Shown one piece after another: positions 1 through 8,098 of a stretch of 32,563 nucleotides of DNA. The DNA lies in NCBI RefSeq assembly GCF_907165215.1, contig NZ_CAJRAY010000009.1, positions 1 to 32,563 on the forward strand, given 5' to 3'. How positions within the stretch are numbered: the stretch's first letter is position 1; every line of letters begins with the position of its first letter. The notes below the pieces were generated by a model, which worked only from the letters and a program-made list of their open reading frames with translations, was not told the DNA's origin and ran no database searches. A program made the position numbers and the translations under genes. This DNA is from Thermobacillus xylanilyticus (GTDB lineage Bacteria > Bacillota > Bacilli > Paenibacillales > Paenibacillaceae).

Positions 1-1
1 T

Positions 2-318
2 GCTGAATTTATTGTCGCATTCTCGATTCTCGGTGTCCACTATTCAGTCTAGCATCACTTCATACACAGTACCATGATGCTTTTCAGGATCTCCATGAAT
101 ATGCAAGCATGTACTACATCCCTGGAAAATGGAATCCTCATTGCACGCTCGCATTTCAGCTCTCGCCAGATCAGATGATGGAAGCCATGAAATTCTGCTA
201 TGGCAGGTTTTCGCCTCAGATCACGACTGTTACGGAAGCGGGCCTCGTAAAACTGGAGTTTGACCAAAATCATAAGTGCGTGAGCAGTACGCCCATGGAA
301 ATCATTCGATTGGTGTGA
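2..318 (+). pseudogene. Remnant of a 2'-5' RNA ligase family (2H phosphoesterase) gene
   Basis: The frame ending at 318 reads HTQYHDAFQDLHEYASMYY, then PGKWNPHCTLAFQ. This is the typical second half of a bacterial 2H phosphoesterase with its second H-x-T motif (HCT). The preceding stretch that looks like the family (AEFIVAFSILGVHYSV, positions 2-49) lies in another frame and stops at 50-52, and the 15-20 residues usually found between these parts are missing. The gene therefore seems to carry a frameshift plus a small deletion. The first H-x-T motif would lie before the window. An ATG at 109 could still give a 69-residue fragment, but it would lack half of the fold. Family recognition is from memory of motifs; the break is read directly. 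Confidence 0.5.
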
Positions 319-362
319 TTCAACCAGGTTCCCCAGGTCCGAAAGTGCAAGGAGGGAGTCGT

Positions 363-1220
363 TTGATCCGCGGCTTGATCATCATACTGATATCGGCCCT
401 AACGCTCATCGGGTGCAGCCGGAGTGATGAGCGGGACAACCATTTGGAACTTCTGCAGGCGCAAATCGACGAAATGCAGGCGATCATTGCGGAGAAAGAC
501 GCCGCGATCAAGCGGCTGACCGAAGAACTGGCGGAGCGAGAATCCGAAGACTCATCCCTGGACGAAGCCATACGGGAAGTTCCGTGGCTTGACAAGTTGA
601 ACGTGTATACCGAGTGGGATAAAGTCGTCATCCGTCGGCATGAAAATGATCCCGCCGCCGCAATCGTCGACGATCCGTTGTTTCTGGAGAGCATCAAGTG
701 GCTGCTGCACATCAAGAGGGCGGCGATTGCCGAATATCCCAACGGTATTCAGACCGATATCGAGCCATACCTCTACGAACTCTACGAAGGTGACCGCCAA
801 TATGTGATCCTGGTTGTGGATCGCGGCGTAATCGAGGCGGGGCGTGATGGTTGGTATTGGGAAGTCGATCCGGGCATCCATCTGCCGGGAGTGGCCTTCA
901 TGCCCCGGCCGCCACATGTCAGGCATGACGGTCTCATTGCGAAGATGGCGGCCTCCGGCGCGGTCAGACGGGGGGATCAATACGTTATGTTTTCGAGCTT
1001 CCGCGCGCAGTCTCGCATTGCGCCGTTGACGGAGGGCAGGCGATTGGAGGAGCAGCCCGAAGATCCGGGAGAAATTACCGAACGTTTTACGTTTTATTAC
1101 TATGGAGAAGAACTGGTCATGGATGTATACGACAATCATGTGAAACTGTCCGATGCAACATCGGATGAATGGTATGAGTACGAAGGTGCAGGCGTGCAGT
1201 TCACGGTGGAAGCCGGTTGA
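363..1220 (+). CDS. Putative lipoprotein with coiled coil, unknown function
   Basis: I do not recognise this family. I chose the TTG at 363 because AAGGAGGGA (349-357) lies 5 bases upstream, and because the protein then begins with a clean lipoprotein signal: Met-Ile-Arg, a hydrophobic run, and LTLIGC with the lipidated Cys at residue 18. A longer frame from 276 would put 29 non-signal residues in front. Residues about 25-60 form a charged heptad-like stretch (LLQAQIDEMQAIIAEKDAAI and on), likely a coiled coil. The rest (about 225 residues) is a mixed soluble domain rich in Trp, Tyr and Glu, presumably outside the membrane. It stands alone on its strand between two degraded genes. Base composition is intermediate between the AT-rich strip that follows and the GC-rich sugar locus. 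Confidence 0.7.
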   Translation: MIRGLIIILISALTLIGCSRSDERDNHLELLQAQIDEMQAIIAEKDAAIKRLTEELAERESEDSSLDEAIREVPWLDKLNVYTEWDKVVIRRHENDPAAAIVDDPLFLESIKWLLHIKRAAIAEYPNGIQTDIEPYLYELYEGDRQYVILVVDRGVIEAGRDGWYWEVDPGIHLPGVAFMPRPPHVRHDGLIAKMAASGAVRRGDQYVMFSSFRAQSRIAPLTEGRRLEEQPEDPGEITERFTFYYYGEELVMDVYDNHVKLSDATSDEWYEYEGAGVQFTVEAG

Positions 1221-1293
1221 AACGGCTGTGTTCTCAGGCGTACATTCGAAAGGAATGGAAGATCATGTCCCTGTACCTCCTCAGTAATGATGA

Positions 1294-1623
1294 GTGGAAG
1301 ATGCGGAGAGGCGGAAGATTGGATATGTCATTATTCGAGGCCTGCATAATCCCCACAATTTCATTGAGATCTTTCGAATCAACTTGAGTGTGAGGAATCA
1401 AGGCTACGGCAAGAAAGTTCTGAAACTGGTGCTGGATTATTTGTTTCACCAATTGAAAGCCCACAGGGTATGGCTGGATTTACGCGAAGGAAATGAGAGA
1501 GCCCTGCATTTATATCAATCGCTCGGATTTCAGGTGGAAGGCACGTTGCGTGAATGTGTGAAGACTGAAGACAACTATGAATCGTTAATGATAATGGGAA
1601 TATTAAAAACGGAGTTTTGTTGA
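1294..1623 (+). pseudogene. GNAT acetyltransferase, N-terminally truncated
   Basis: The readable product (109 residues from a GTG) covers only the second part of a GNAT fold. It has the beta strand KIGYVIIRG, the acetyl-CoA pyrophosphate loop in RNQGYGKKVLK (residues about 34-44; R/Q-x-x-G-x-G/A pattern), and the C-terminal motif ALHLYQSLGFQVEGT. The first 50-60 residues normal for the family are missing. Upstream, the same frame is closed by three consecutive stops at 1285-1293, and an ATG with a Shine-Dalgarno at 1255 runs into them after ten codons. This suggests a gene with a damaged 5' end. A short but expressed protein cannot be excluded. It is followed 19 bases later by a second, complete GNAT gene. 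Confidence 0.55.
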
Positions 1624-1642
1624 ATGTGCGGGGGTTTCGACG

Positions 1643-2203
1643 ATGATAAAGTTGGAACTGCTCAGTGAAACAGATTTTCCGCAAATCGTAACCTGGGTAA
1701 ATCAGTATTCCAGGGATTTTATGGTGCAGTGGTCAGGCAAAACTTACGAATATCCTTTAACCGTTGACCAAATGAAAGCTCATTATTCCAGGGGGATTAA
1801 CTCGATAGAGTCCGATGTGTTTATCTACAAGATCATGGATGACGGTCGATTTGTAGGATCGGTGCAATTATGCAGATTTAATTGGGAGACCAGGGAAGCC
1901 GTAGTTGGTCGATTCTTGATAGGCGAAGAAACAAACCGGGGAAGAGGAATCGGCAAGAAAGCATTAAATGAACTTGTTCGGATCGGATTCCATCAGTTTG
2001 GCTTGGAAACAATCAAATTGAATGTCTATGAATTTAACAGACAAGCCATTAAGTGCTATGAGTCAGTCGGGTTCAGGAAGAGTCTGTATCGGGAAAAGAT
2101 GTATCAGGACAGCAATGGAGTTTGGTGGAACAACTTTGAAATGACATTAAGGAAAGAAGATTGGCTGAAACAGTTCAAAGAAGACATTGTGGCAGGGGAG
2201 TAG
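1643..2203 (+). CDS. GNAT family N-acetyltransferase (RimJ/RimL-like)
   Basis: A 186-residue protein of normal length for the GNAT family, which transfers acetyl from acetyl-CoA to an amine. The acetyl-CoA loop is visible as TNRGRGIGKKALNEL (residues about 94-108, R-x-x-G-x-G), followed by the strand LETIKLNVYEFN with the conserved Asn and by the motif AIKCYESVGFRKS. The ATG at 1643 has a G-rich Shine-Dalgarno (GGGGG) about 8 bases upstream. The substrate cannot be read from sequence; aminoglycoside, polyamine and ribosomal-protein acetylation all occur in this family. It lies between two other GNAT genes in an AT-rich segment, consistent with a small captured set of acetyltransferases. Confidence 0.88.
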   Translation: MIKLELLSETDFPQIVTWVNQYSRDFMVQWSGKTYEYPLTVDQMKAHYSRGINSIESDVFIYKIMDDGRFVGSVQLCRFNWETREAVVGRFLIGEETNRGRGIGKKALNELVRIGFHQFGLETIKLNVYEFNRQAIKCYESVGFRKSLYREKMYQDSNGVWWNNFEMTLRKEDWLKQFKEDIVAGE

Positions 2204-2260
2204 AAGCCGTACGCCTGCCCAATTCTCCGACCTGGCTGTTCAATCAAGGGAGGATTTCGC

Positions 2261-2809
2261 ATGTTTTATTTCAATGTAGATCACGACATTCAGTTAAGGA
2301 TATTAGAGCCCCGATATTCGGATGAGATCTTTTCATTGGTCGAAAAAGACCGCGGTTACCTCAGAGAATGGCTGCCCTGGGTAGATGGGACAAAAAGCGC
2401 TGAAGACGTAGGCCACTTCATTAGGTCCGCGCTAAAGCAATTCTCTGATCATAATGGATTTCATGCAGCGATTTTTTATAAAGGAAAGATTTCAGGCTGC
2501 ATTGGACTTCATTGGATTGATTGGGATAACCGAAAGACCTCGATCGGCTACTGGCTGTCATCTGAGTATCAAGGCAACGGCATCATGACAAAGTCATGCA
2601 AAGCGATCGTGAATTATGTATTGAATGATTTGGGTCTGAACAGGGTTGAGATCAGAGCCGCAGAGTTCAACAAGAGAAGCAGAGCTATACCGGAGAGGCT
2701 CGGCTTTACGCAGGAAGGGATCATCAGGCAAGCAGAGTGGCTGTACGATCATTATGTGGACCATGTGGTATATGGAATGCTGTCAGAGGAATGGAAAGGC
2801 ATGAAATAG
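2261..2809 (+). CDS. RimL/YdaF-type GNAT N-acetyltransferase
   Basis: A 182-residue acetyltransferase resembling B. subtilis YdaF and the ribosomal-protein serine acetyltransferase RimL. Characteristic features are the N-terminal motif LREWLPWVDGTKSAED (residues about 34-49), the strand KISGCIGLHWIDW, the loop SSEYQGNGIMTKSCKA (acetyl-CoA binding, Q-G-N-G, residues about 104-119), the motif LNRVEIRAAEFNKRS, and the C-terminal ending DHVVYGML. The ATG is preceded by AAGGGAGG seven bases upstream, a strong ribosome-binding site. The target is unknown. It is unrelated in theme to the pectin genes downstream. Confidence 0.88.
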   Translation: MFYFNVDHDIQLRILEPRYSDEIFSLVEKDRGYLREWLPWVDGTKSAEDVGHFIRSALKQFSDHNGFHAAIFYKGKISGCIGLHWIDWDNRKTSIGYWLSSEYQGNGIMTKSCKAIVNYVLNDLGLNRVEIRAAEFNKRSRAIPERLGFTQEGIIRQAEWLYDHYVDHVVYGMLSEEWKGMK

Positions 2810-2835
2810 CAGGAAGAAGCGTCGCAGGTGACTTA

Positions 2836-3369
2836 ATGAAGAGGTTTGCGTCCTATCTGATCCGTTATTTGCTTTTGATTACACCAACGATTCTCATGCT
2901 GGTTGCTTTGGTTGAATTTTTTCCGTACACGGGATTGGCAAGAATTGCAGCTTTGCCCGCGATTGTTGTAATGAACTCGTTAATTATTGTGGCATCCTTT
3001 GCTGTTCCGCACAAAGGACTGCTTTCTGCCGTTTTGAAAGCCGTCCTCACAATATTCATAACCTTATGGATCGCAATCTATTTTTATCCTCAGGAATTCA
3101 GTCCCTCAGTAATGGCTCAAACCAGGGATGCGGTGCGTGCCATTAATAATTTAGACAACATTACCAGAGACGATCTGAATGCAAATCGAAACATAGACAA
3201 TCCGGCTTACGTCGTAGCCCTGTATAAATATCGGGATGAAATACCGCTTGATGGAACTTATCAGCTCTATGAGCATCCTGACGTTAGCATAAATAGTCTG
3301 GAGGAAATAGGTTCAAAACTGAGAGGGTATCATAAGGCAATTTGGTGGTACCTGAAGACATTTAAATAA
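2836..3369 (+). CDS. Small membrane protein of unknown function
   Basis: A 177-residue product. It begins with three likely membrane helices (residues about 6-28, 33-55 and 62-83), followed by a soluble segment of about 90 residues (motifs NLDNITRDDLNANRNIDN and YLKTFK at the end). The ATG at 2836 was preferred because an AGGTGA element is close upstream and the hydrophobic N-terminus starts there. The same frame continues upstream into the preceding acetyltransferase gene, but that part has no membrane or signal character. I do not recognise the family. It shares the low GC content of the acetyltransferase strip. Confidence 0.65.
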   Translation: MKRFASYLIRYLLLITPTILMLVALVEFFPYTGLARIAALPAIVVMNSLIIVASFAVPHKGLLSAVLKAVLTIFITLWIAIYFYPQEFSPSVMAQTRDAVRAINNLDNITRDDLNANRNIDNPAYVVALYKYRDEIPLDGTYQLYEHPDVSINSLEEIGSKLRGYHKAIWWYLKTFK

Positions 3370-3420
3370 GCAGCCGGCCCAAATATGAACAGGTTTACAC
3401 CCAAGAAGTAAGCAAAAAGA

Positions 3421-3666
3421 TTGGACGGCGTGTACTACCAACTTGGGACGGAAGGCATCATCGAGCATGTAACAGTAAAGCTTGACGGACAAATACAGCG
3501 TCATGTCAATGGCAAAAGAACGTTTAAAGGTGCAATCCATTTTATCGGGGACAAGGTTCCGCAAATCCCCGAGAATAGAACGCCGTTAGAATTGGTATAC
3601 GACGGCCAAAATTTTTCGACCGTTTCTTCCGCATTTAGAATCATCGATGATGAAGGTCGAATCTGA
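3421..3666 (+). pseudogene. Fragment of a small Bacillus-type hypothetical protein
   Basis: The 81-residue frame reads DGVYYQLGTEGIIEHVTVKL, then KRTFKGAIHFIGDKVPQIPENR. This resembles a family of small exported proteins of unknown function in Bacillus and relatives, which normally have an N-terminal signal anchor before this segment and a further 20-30 residues after it. Here a stop (3409-3411) lies just before the readable part, the only start is a TTG without a clear Shine-Dalgarno, and the frame ends abruptly at IIDDEGRI. I read it as a gene fragment. The family resemblance is from memory and is not certain. Confidence 0.4.
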
Positions 3667-3800
3667 CCTGCTCACTGATCAGGAATACACCCCTCGATCG
3701 CCAGAAGTTGAAACGAGCGGGCTCCGGGACGGGGCCCGTAGGCATTTGCTGCGTATATTCCCCGTGATAGAGCCGCGTACACGCCGCAAGTTCACTTTCC

Positions 3801-3839
3801 TCCGCAAAAAAAATCTCATCCCCGCAAAAAAATCCAATC
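3801..3839 (+). repeat. Two tandem A-rich direct repeats upstream of the PL11 gene
   Basis: Two imperfect copies spaced about 19 bp lie here: TCCGCAAAAAAAATCTCATC (3801-3820) and CCCCGCAAAAAAATCCAATC (from 3820). A partial third copy, CTCCAAAATCCCTTCAT, starts at 3840. They lie about 80-120 bp before the lyase start. Direct repeats two helical turns apart are a usual binding layout for AraC-type regulators, two of which (YesS, YesN) are encoded in this window. Just upstream, the minus strand of 3790-3802 reads GAGGAAAGTGAAC, which matches 10 of 13 positions of the box seen before yesO. Function is inferred. Confidence 0.35.
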
Positions 3840-3919
3840 CTCCAAAATCCCTTCATGCAAAATTGTACGATTGCCTGCAAACCGCGCCGTCTTTACCCTC
3901 GGAGTCGGGAGGGAGAAAC

Positions 3920-6184
3920 TTGCCGACGAACGAGAGACACGCAAGACAGGCCATTCAAATGGAAGCGCTCGACCGGGGGCTCAAGGCCGTCCGGACGGAT
4001 GAAGGCGTCTTCCTGAGCTGGCGGCTGCTCGGCACGGAAGTGACCGGCCGCACAGACCGGGGCATGGCCGGGCCGTCCTTCCGCATCTATCGGGACGGCA
4101 GCCGCATCGCCGACGTGGAGCACGCCACGAATTACCTCGATACGAGCGGAACCCTCAACGCGCGCTATATTGTATGCGCTGTCATGGACGGGCGGGAGAT
4201 CGACCGCAGCCGGGAAGTCCGGCCGTGGCCCGCGCCGTACCTGGAAATCCCGCTGAAGAAGCCCGCGGACGGCGTCACGCCGGACGGCAAGCCGTACACG
4301 TATTCGGCGAACGACATGAGCGTCGGTGACGTGGACGGGGACGGTGTGTACGAGTATTTCGTGAAATGGGACCCGTCCAATTCGAAGGACGTGTCCCAGA
4401 CCGGGTACACCGGCAATGCCTGCATTGATTGTTACCGCGAGGACGGCACGCTGCTGTACCGGATCGACCTCGGCGTCAACATCCGCGCCGGCGCCCACTA
4501 CACGCAGTTCCTCGTCTACGACTTCGACGGCGACGGCCGGGCGGAGCTGATGTGCAAAACAGCCCCCGGGACGAAAACGATCCGCTTCGGACCGGACGGC
4601 GAGCCTATGCGAGAGACATTCATCACGATGCCGCCGGAAGACGCGGCTGCTGGGTACAGCCATGCCGACGACTACCGGATGAGCGCCGCCGACTACGCGG
4701 AGCACATCACACAGCTGTTCATGCGCTGGCACGAGCACGAGGAAGTGAAGGCCGGCCGCTGGCCGCAGCGGGTGGAAGAGGCGCTGGGCTGGGACCGCCG
4801 GTTCCGATACCCGCTGTCCCGCGAAGACGCGGAGCAGCTGCGCGATTACTTCTTCGATGTCTACGCGCCGAGCCGCAGCCCGCGCAACCGGCTGCGCGCG
4901 TTCGAGGGATTCATCCTCGGCGGGCCGGAGTATCTCACCGTCTTCGACGGAGAGACGGGCGAGGAACGCCATACCATCCGTTACAAGCCCGGCCGGCACG
5001 ACGACGGCCTCATGTGGGGCGACTACGCCTGGCATCGGATCGAGCCGGGCAACCGCGTCGACCGGTTCCTCGCCGCCGTCGCTTACCTGGACGGCATCAG
5101 GCCGTATGCCGTCTTCGCGCGGGGCTACTACACGCGCGCGGCGGTCGTCGCGTACCGCTGGGACGGCCGGCAGCTTCATGAACATTGGAGCATCGACAGC
5201 GGCTGGGTGCCGATGAACAACCCGTTCGGCGACACCCTCCATGCGGAGGACGGCCTCGATCCGCAATACGGCGCGCTGGCGGGGCAGGGCGCCCACTCGC
5301 TCGCCGTCGCCGACGTCGACGGCGACGGCTGCCAGGAGCTCGTCTACGGCGCGGCGACGATCGACCACGACGGCACGCTGCTCTACGTGTCGCGGGGCGA
5401 GATGCCGCCGAATAGCGCCGCGCCGGGCAGCCTCCGAAAGCTCGGCCACGGCGACGCGCTCCACGTCGCGGACATCGACCCCGACCGGCCGGGGCTCGAA
5501 ATTTTCATGGTGCACGAAGACGGACGGCACGCCCCGTACGGGTTCGCGCTGCGCGACGCGGCGACCGGCCGCGTGCTGTTCGGCGCCCCTGCCGAACAAG
5601 ACGTCGGCCGCGGCATGATCGGCCAGGTCGATCCGCGGCATCGCGGTCTTCAGGTATGGTCGTCCGCCGACCACGCCGGCCGCGAGCCGTTCGGCCTCAT
5701 GACGTGCCGGGGCGAACGCATCGCCGTCACGACGCCGGGCACGAACATGAACATCCGCTGGGCGGCCGACATGACGACGCAGATCATCTCCGGCACGTTC
5801 GATGAGCCGGCCGCCATTGACGACTGGCGGCGGGGCCGGCTGCTGACAGCGCACGGCACCCGCACGAACAACGGCACGAAGGGCAACCCGTGTCTCGTCG
5901 CCGACCTGTTCGGCGACTGGCGGGAGGAGCTCGTCGTGCGCACGGCGGACAGCTCGGCGATCCGGATCTATATGAGCACCGAGCCGACTGGCCGCAAGCT
6001 GCACACGCTGATGCACGATCCGCAATACCGGGTCGGCATCGCGAACCAGAACGTCGTGTACAACCAGCCGGCCTATCCGAGCTTCTATCTCGCGTCGGAT
6101 ATCGACTGGGCGAAGGTGCCGGTCCCGGACATCCATGCGCCGCGCGCCTCCAACCCGTCCGACAGGGAGGTGACGGCCGGATGA
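3920..6184 (+). CDS. Rhamnogalacturonan lyase, polysaccharide lyase family 11
   Basis: Predicted to cleave the rhamnose-galacturonate backbone of pectin (rhamnogalacturonan I) by beta-elimination, leaving unsaturated galacturonate ends. The start MEALDRGLKAVRTDEGVFLS is typical of PL11 (YesW/YesX). It is followed by a beta-sandwich-like stretch and then calcium-binding D-x-D-x-D-G propeller motifs: DVDGDG (about 137), DFDGDG (201) and DVDGDG (465). Conserved family stretches include YSANDMSVGD, GRHDDGLMWGDYAWHRIEPG and YAVFARGYYTR. I chose the TTG at 3920 because GGGAGGGAG sits four bases before it; ATG 3959 is an alternative. The product is then 754 residues, longer than the roughly 610 of YesW/YesX. 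No signal peptide is visible, so it is probably cytoplasmic and acts on imported oligosaccharides. The last codons overlap the next start (ATGA), so it is co-translated with the transporter. Confidence 0.93.
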   Translation: MPTNERHARQAIQMEALDRGLKAVRTDEGVFLSWRLLGTEVTGRTDRGMAGPSFRIYRDGSRIADVEHATNYLDTSGTLNARYIVCAVMDGREIDRSREVRPWPAPYLEIPLKKPADGVTPDGKPYTYSANDMSVGDVDGDGVYEYFVKWDPSNSKDVSQTGYTGNACIDCYREDGTLLYRIDLGVNIRAGAHYTQFLVYDFDGDGRAELMCKTAPGTKTIRFGPDGEPMRETFITMPPEDAAAGYSHADDYRMSAADYAEHITQLFMRWHEHEEVKAGRWPQRVEEALGWDRRFRYPLSREDAEQLRDYFFDVYAPSRSPRNRLRAFEGFILGGPEYLTVFDGETGEERHTIRYKPGRHDDGLMWGDYAWHRIEPGNRVDRFLAAVAYLDGIRPYAVFARGYYTRAAVVAYRWDGRQLHEHWSIDSGWVPMNNPFGDTLHAEDGLDPQYGALAGQGAHSLAVADVDGDGCQELVYGAATIDHDGTLLYVSRGEMPPNSAAPGSLRKLGHGDALHVADIDPDRPGLEIFMVHEDGRHAPYGFALRDAATGRVLFGAPAEQDVGRGMIGQVDPRHRGLQVWSSADHAGREPFGLMTCRGERIAVTTPGTNMNIRWAADMTTQIISGTFDEPAAIDDWRRGRLLTAHGTRTNNGTKGNPCLVADLFGDWREELVVRTADSSAIRIYMSTEPTGRKLHTLMHDPQYRVGIANQNVVYNQPAYPSFYLASDIDWAKVPVPDIHAPRASNPSDREVTAG

Positions 6185-7137
6185 AGCCATCCGCGACGAC
6201 CGCCGCCGCGCGGCCGATGAGCCGAACGGGCGGATCGACGAAGTGGGGCCGGCTCTGGAAGAACCGCTGGCTGTACGCGCTGCTCGCCCCCGGACTGCTC
6301 TATTTTCTCATCTTCAAATACGTGCCGATGTGGGGGGTGCTGCTCGCCTTCCAGAACTTCTCGCCGTTCCACGGCTTCTGGAAGAGCGAATGGGTCGGGT
6401 TCGAACATTTCCGCGTCTTCTTCACGAACCCGGAATTTTTCATGCTGCTGCGCAACTCGCTCATTCTGTCGCTTTACAACCTGCTCTTTTTCTTCCCGGC
6501 GCCGATCATCCTGGCGCTCTTGCTCAACGAAGTGCGCATCGCCTTGTTCAAGCGGACGATCCAGACGCTCGTCTACGTGCCGCACTTCATCTCGATGGTC
6601 ATCGTCGCCAGCCTCACCTACGTCTTCCTGACGACGGAGGGGGGCCTCGTGAACGAGCTGCTGCAGCAATATTTCGGCTTCAAGATCAGCTTCCTCACGA
6701 GCCCGGAATGGTTCCGGCCGATCATCGTCCTGCAGACGATCTGGAAAGAGTGCGGCTTCGGCACGATCATCTTCCTCGCCGCGCTGGCCGGCGTCGATCC
6801 CGAGCAGTACGAGGCCGCGATCATCGACGGGGCGAGCAGGTGGCGGCAGATGTGGCACATTACGCTGCCGTCGATCCGCAGCACGATCGTCATCCTGCTC
6901 ATCCTGCGCATGGGCGACGTGCTCGACAACGGATTCGAACAGATCTACCTGCTGCTCAATCCGCTGAACCGGGAAGTGGCCGAAGTGTTCGACACCTATG
7001 TCTATTTCATGGGCATCACCCAGGGCGCGTTCAGCTACAGCACGGCGGTCGGCCTGTTCAAGTCGGTCGTCGGCATCATCCTCGTCATCGGGGCGAACTG
7101 GACGGCGAAGAAATTCGGCCAGTCCGGCATCTACTGA
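6181..7137 (+). CDS. lplB: LplB-type sugar ABC transporter permease
   Basis: One of two inner-membrane subunits of a CUT1-type importer for oligosaccharides. The 318-residue protein has a short basic N-terminal tail, then six likely membrane helices, beginning LYALLAPGLLYFLIFKYVPM (residues about 30-50). The cytoplasmic EAA loop that contacts the ATPase is clear: EQYEAAIIDGASRWRQMWHI followed by TLPSI (near residue 215). The phrase PMWGVLLAFQNFSP is characteristic of the LplB/YtcO group, whose relatives often serve uronide or complex plant glycans. The ATG overlaps the stop of the lyase gene by four bases, and GGGAGG lies 11 bases upstream. The ytcP-type partner follows 30 bases after the stop. 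Confidence 0.92.
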   Translation: MKPSATTAAARPMSRTGGSTKWGRLWKNRWLYALLAPGLLYFLIFKYVPMWGVLLAFQNFSPFHGFWKSEWVGFEHFRVFFTNPEFFMLLRNSLILSLYNLLFFFPAPIILALLLNEVRIALFKRTIQTLVYVPHFISMVIVASLTYVFLTTEGGLVNELLQQYFGFKISFLTSPEWFRPIIVLQTIWKECGFGTIIFLAALAGVDPEQYEAAIIDGASRWRQMWHITLPSIRSTIVILLILRMGDVLDNGFEQIYLLLNPLNREVAEVFDTYVYFMGITQGAFSYSTAVGLFKSVVGIILVIGANWTAKKFGQSGIY

Positions 7138-7167
7138 CGCGCCGAAGCAGCGGAGGTGCATGTAACG

Positions 7168-8049
7168 ATGAGGCAATACCGTACTCTGCCCGGAACCATT
7201 TTCGACATCTGCAACTATCTGTTCCTCAGCCTGTTCGCGCTCGCGGCGGTGCTGCCGTTCATCTACGTCTTCGCCGGCTCGTTCGCCTCGGACGCGGAGC
7301 TGACGAAGCGGGCGTTCTTTCTCGTACCGGAGAAATTCACCACCGCCGCGTACCGGTACATCTTCTCGACGGACACGATCGTGCGCAGCATCGGCGTCTC
7401 GGTCTATGTGACGACCGTCGGCACGCTCATCAACCTGTTCTTCACCGTGACGATGGCGTACGCGCTCTCGAAGCGGGAGCTTGCGGGCCGCAATTTCGTG
7501 CTCAACCTCGTCGTGTTCTCGATGCTGTTCGGCGGCGGCATGATTCCGACCTATCTCGTCGTCCGCGAGCTGCAGCTGCTGGACACGTACTGGGCGCTCA
7601 TGCTGCCCGGCGCGATCAGCGCGTTCAACCTGATCATCGTCAAGAACTTCTTCCAGGAGCTGCCGGCGGAGCTGGAGGACGCGGCCAAGATCGACGGCTG
7701 TTCCGATCTCGGCCTGCTCAGGCGCATCGTGCTGCCGCTGTCGATGCCAGTGCTGGCGACATTCACGCTGTTCTATGCCGTCGGCCATTGGAACAACTAC
7801 TACTCGGCGCTGCTCTACATCAACGAACCGTCGAAATGGCCGCTGCAGGTCATCCTGCGCCAGATCGTCATGCTGTCCCAGATGGCGGCCGGCGATCTGA
7901 GCGCGATGGACCCGAACTTCGAACAGCCGCCCGACCAGTCGATCAAAATGGCGGTCATCGTCGTCGGCACGGTTCCGATTCTGCTCGTCTATCCGTTCCT
8001 GCAGAAGCATTTCGCGAAGGGCGTCCTGCTCGGGTCGGTCAAAGGGTAA
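7168..8049 (+). CDS. ytcP: YtcP-type sugar ABC transporter permease
   Basis: The second permease of the importer, 293 residues with six predicted helices. The first is YLFLSLFALAAVLPFIYVFA. The EAA loop reads AELEDAAKIDGCSDLGLLRR and then IVLPL. The stretch VVFSMLFGGGMIPTYLVVR and the C-terminal FLQKHFAKGVLLGSVKG are hallmarks of the YtcP/LplC group. I chose ATG 7168 because CGGAGG (7151-7156) is correctly spaced; a GTG at 7156 would overlap that site. It lies between the LplB-type permease and the binding protein, so the three form one transporter. No ATPase gene is present, as is usual for CUT1 systems that share an MsmX-like ATPase. Confidence 0.92.
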   Translation: MRQYRTLPGTIFDICNYLFLSLFALAAVLPFIYVFAGSFASDAELTKRAFFLVPEKFTTAAYRYIFSTDTIVRSIGVSVYVTTVGTLINLFFTVTMAYALSKRELAGRNFVLNLVVFSMLFGGGMIPTYLVVRELQLLDTYWALMLPGAISAFNLIIVKNFFQELPAELEDAAKIDGCSDLGLLRRIVLPLSMPVLATFTLFYAVGHWNNYYSALLYINEPSKWPLQVILRQIVMLSQMAAGDLSAMDPNFEQPPDQSIKMAVIVVGTVPILLVYPFLQKHFAKGVLLGSVKG

Positions 8050-8098
8050 CGGATATGCGATACCATTTTCCACCACACACACAGGGAGGTTCTCGCGC

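Noticed and set aside
3718..3738. GC-rich hairpin CGGGCTCC/GGGGCCCG as terminator after the gene fragment
   Set aside because: Needs a G-U pair and has no T-run behind it; not reported as a feature.
3647..3919. In-frame N-terminal extension of the lyase from ATG 3647
   Set aside because: The extra 91 residues have no family similarity or signal peptide and begin inside a gene fragment; the TTG at 3920 has the good Shine-Dalgarno.
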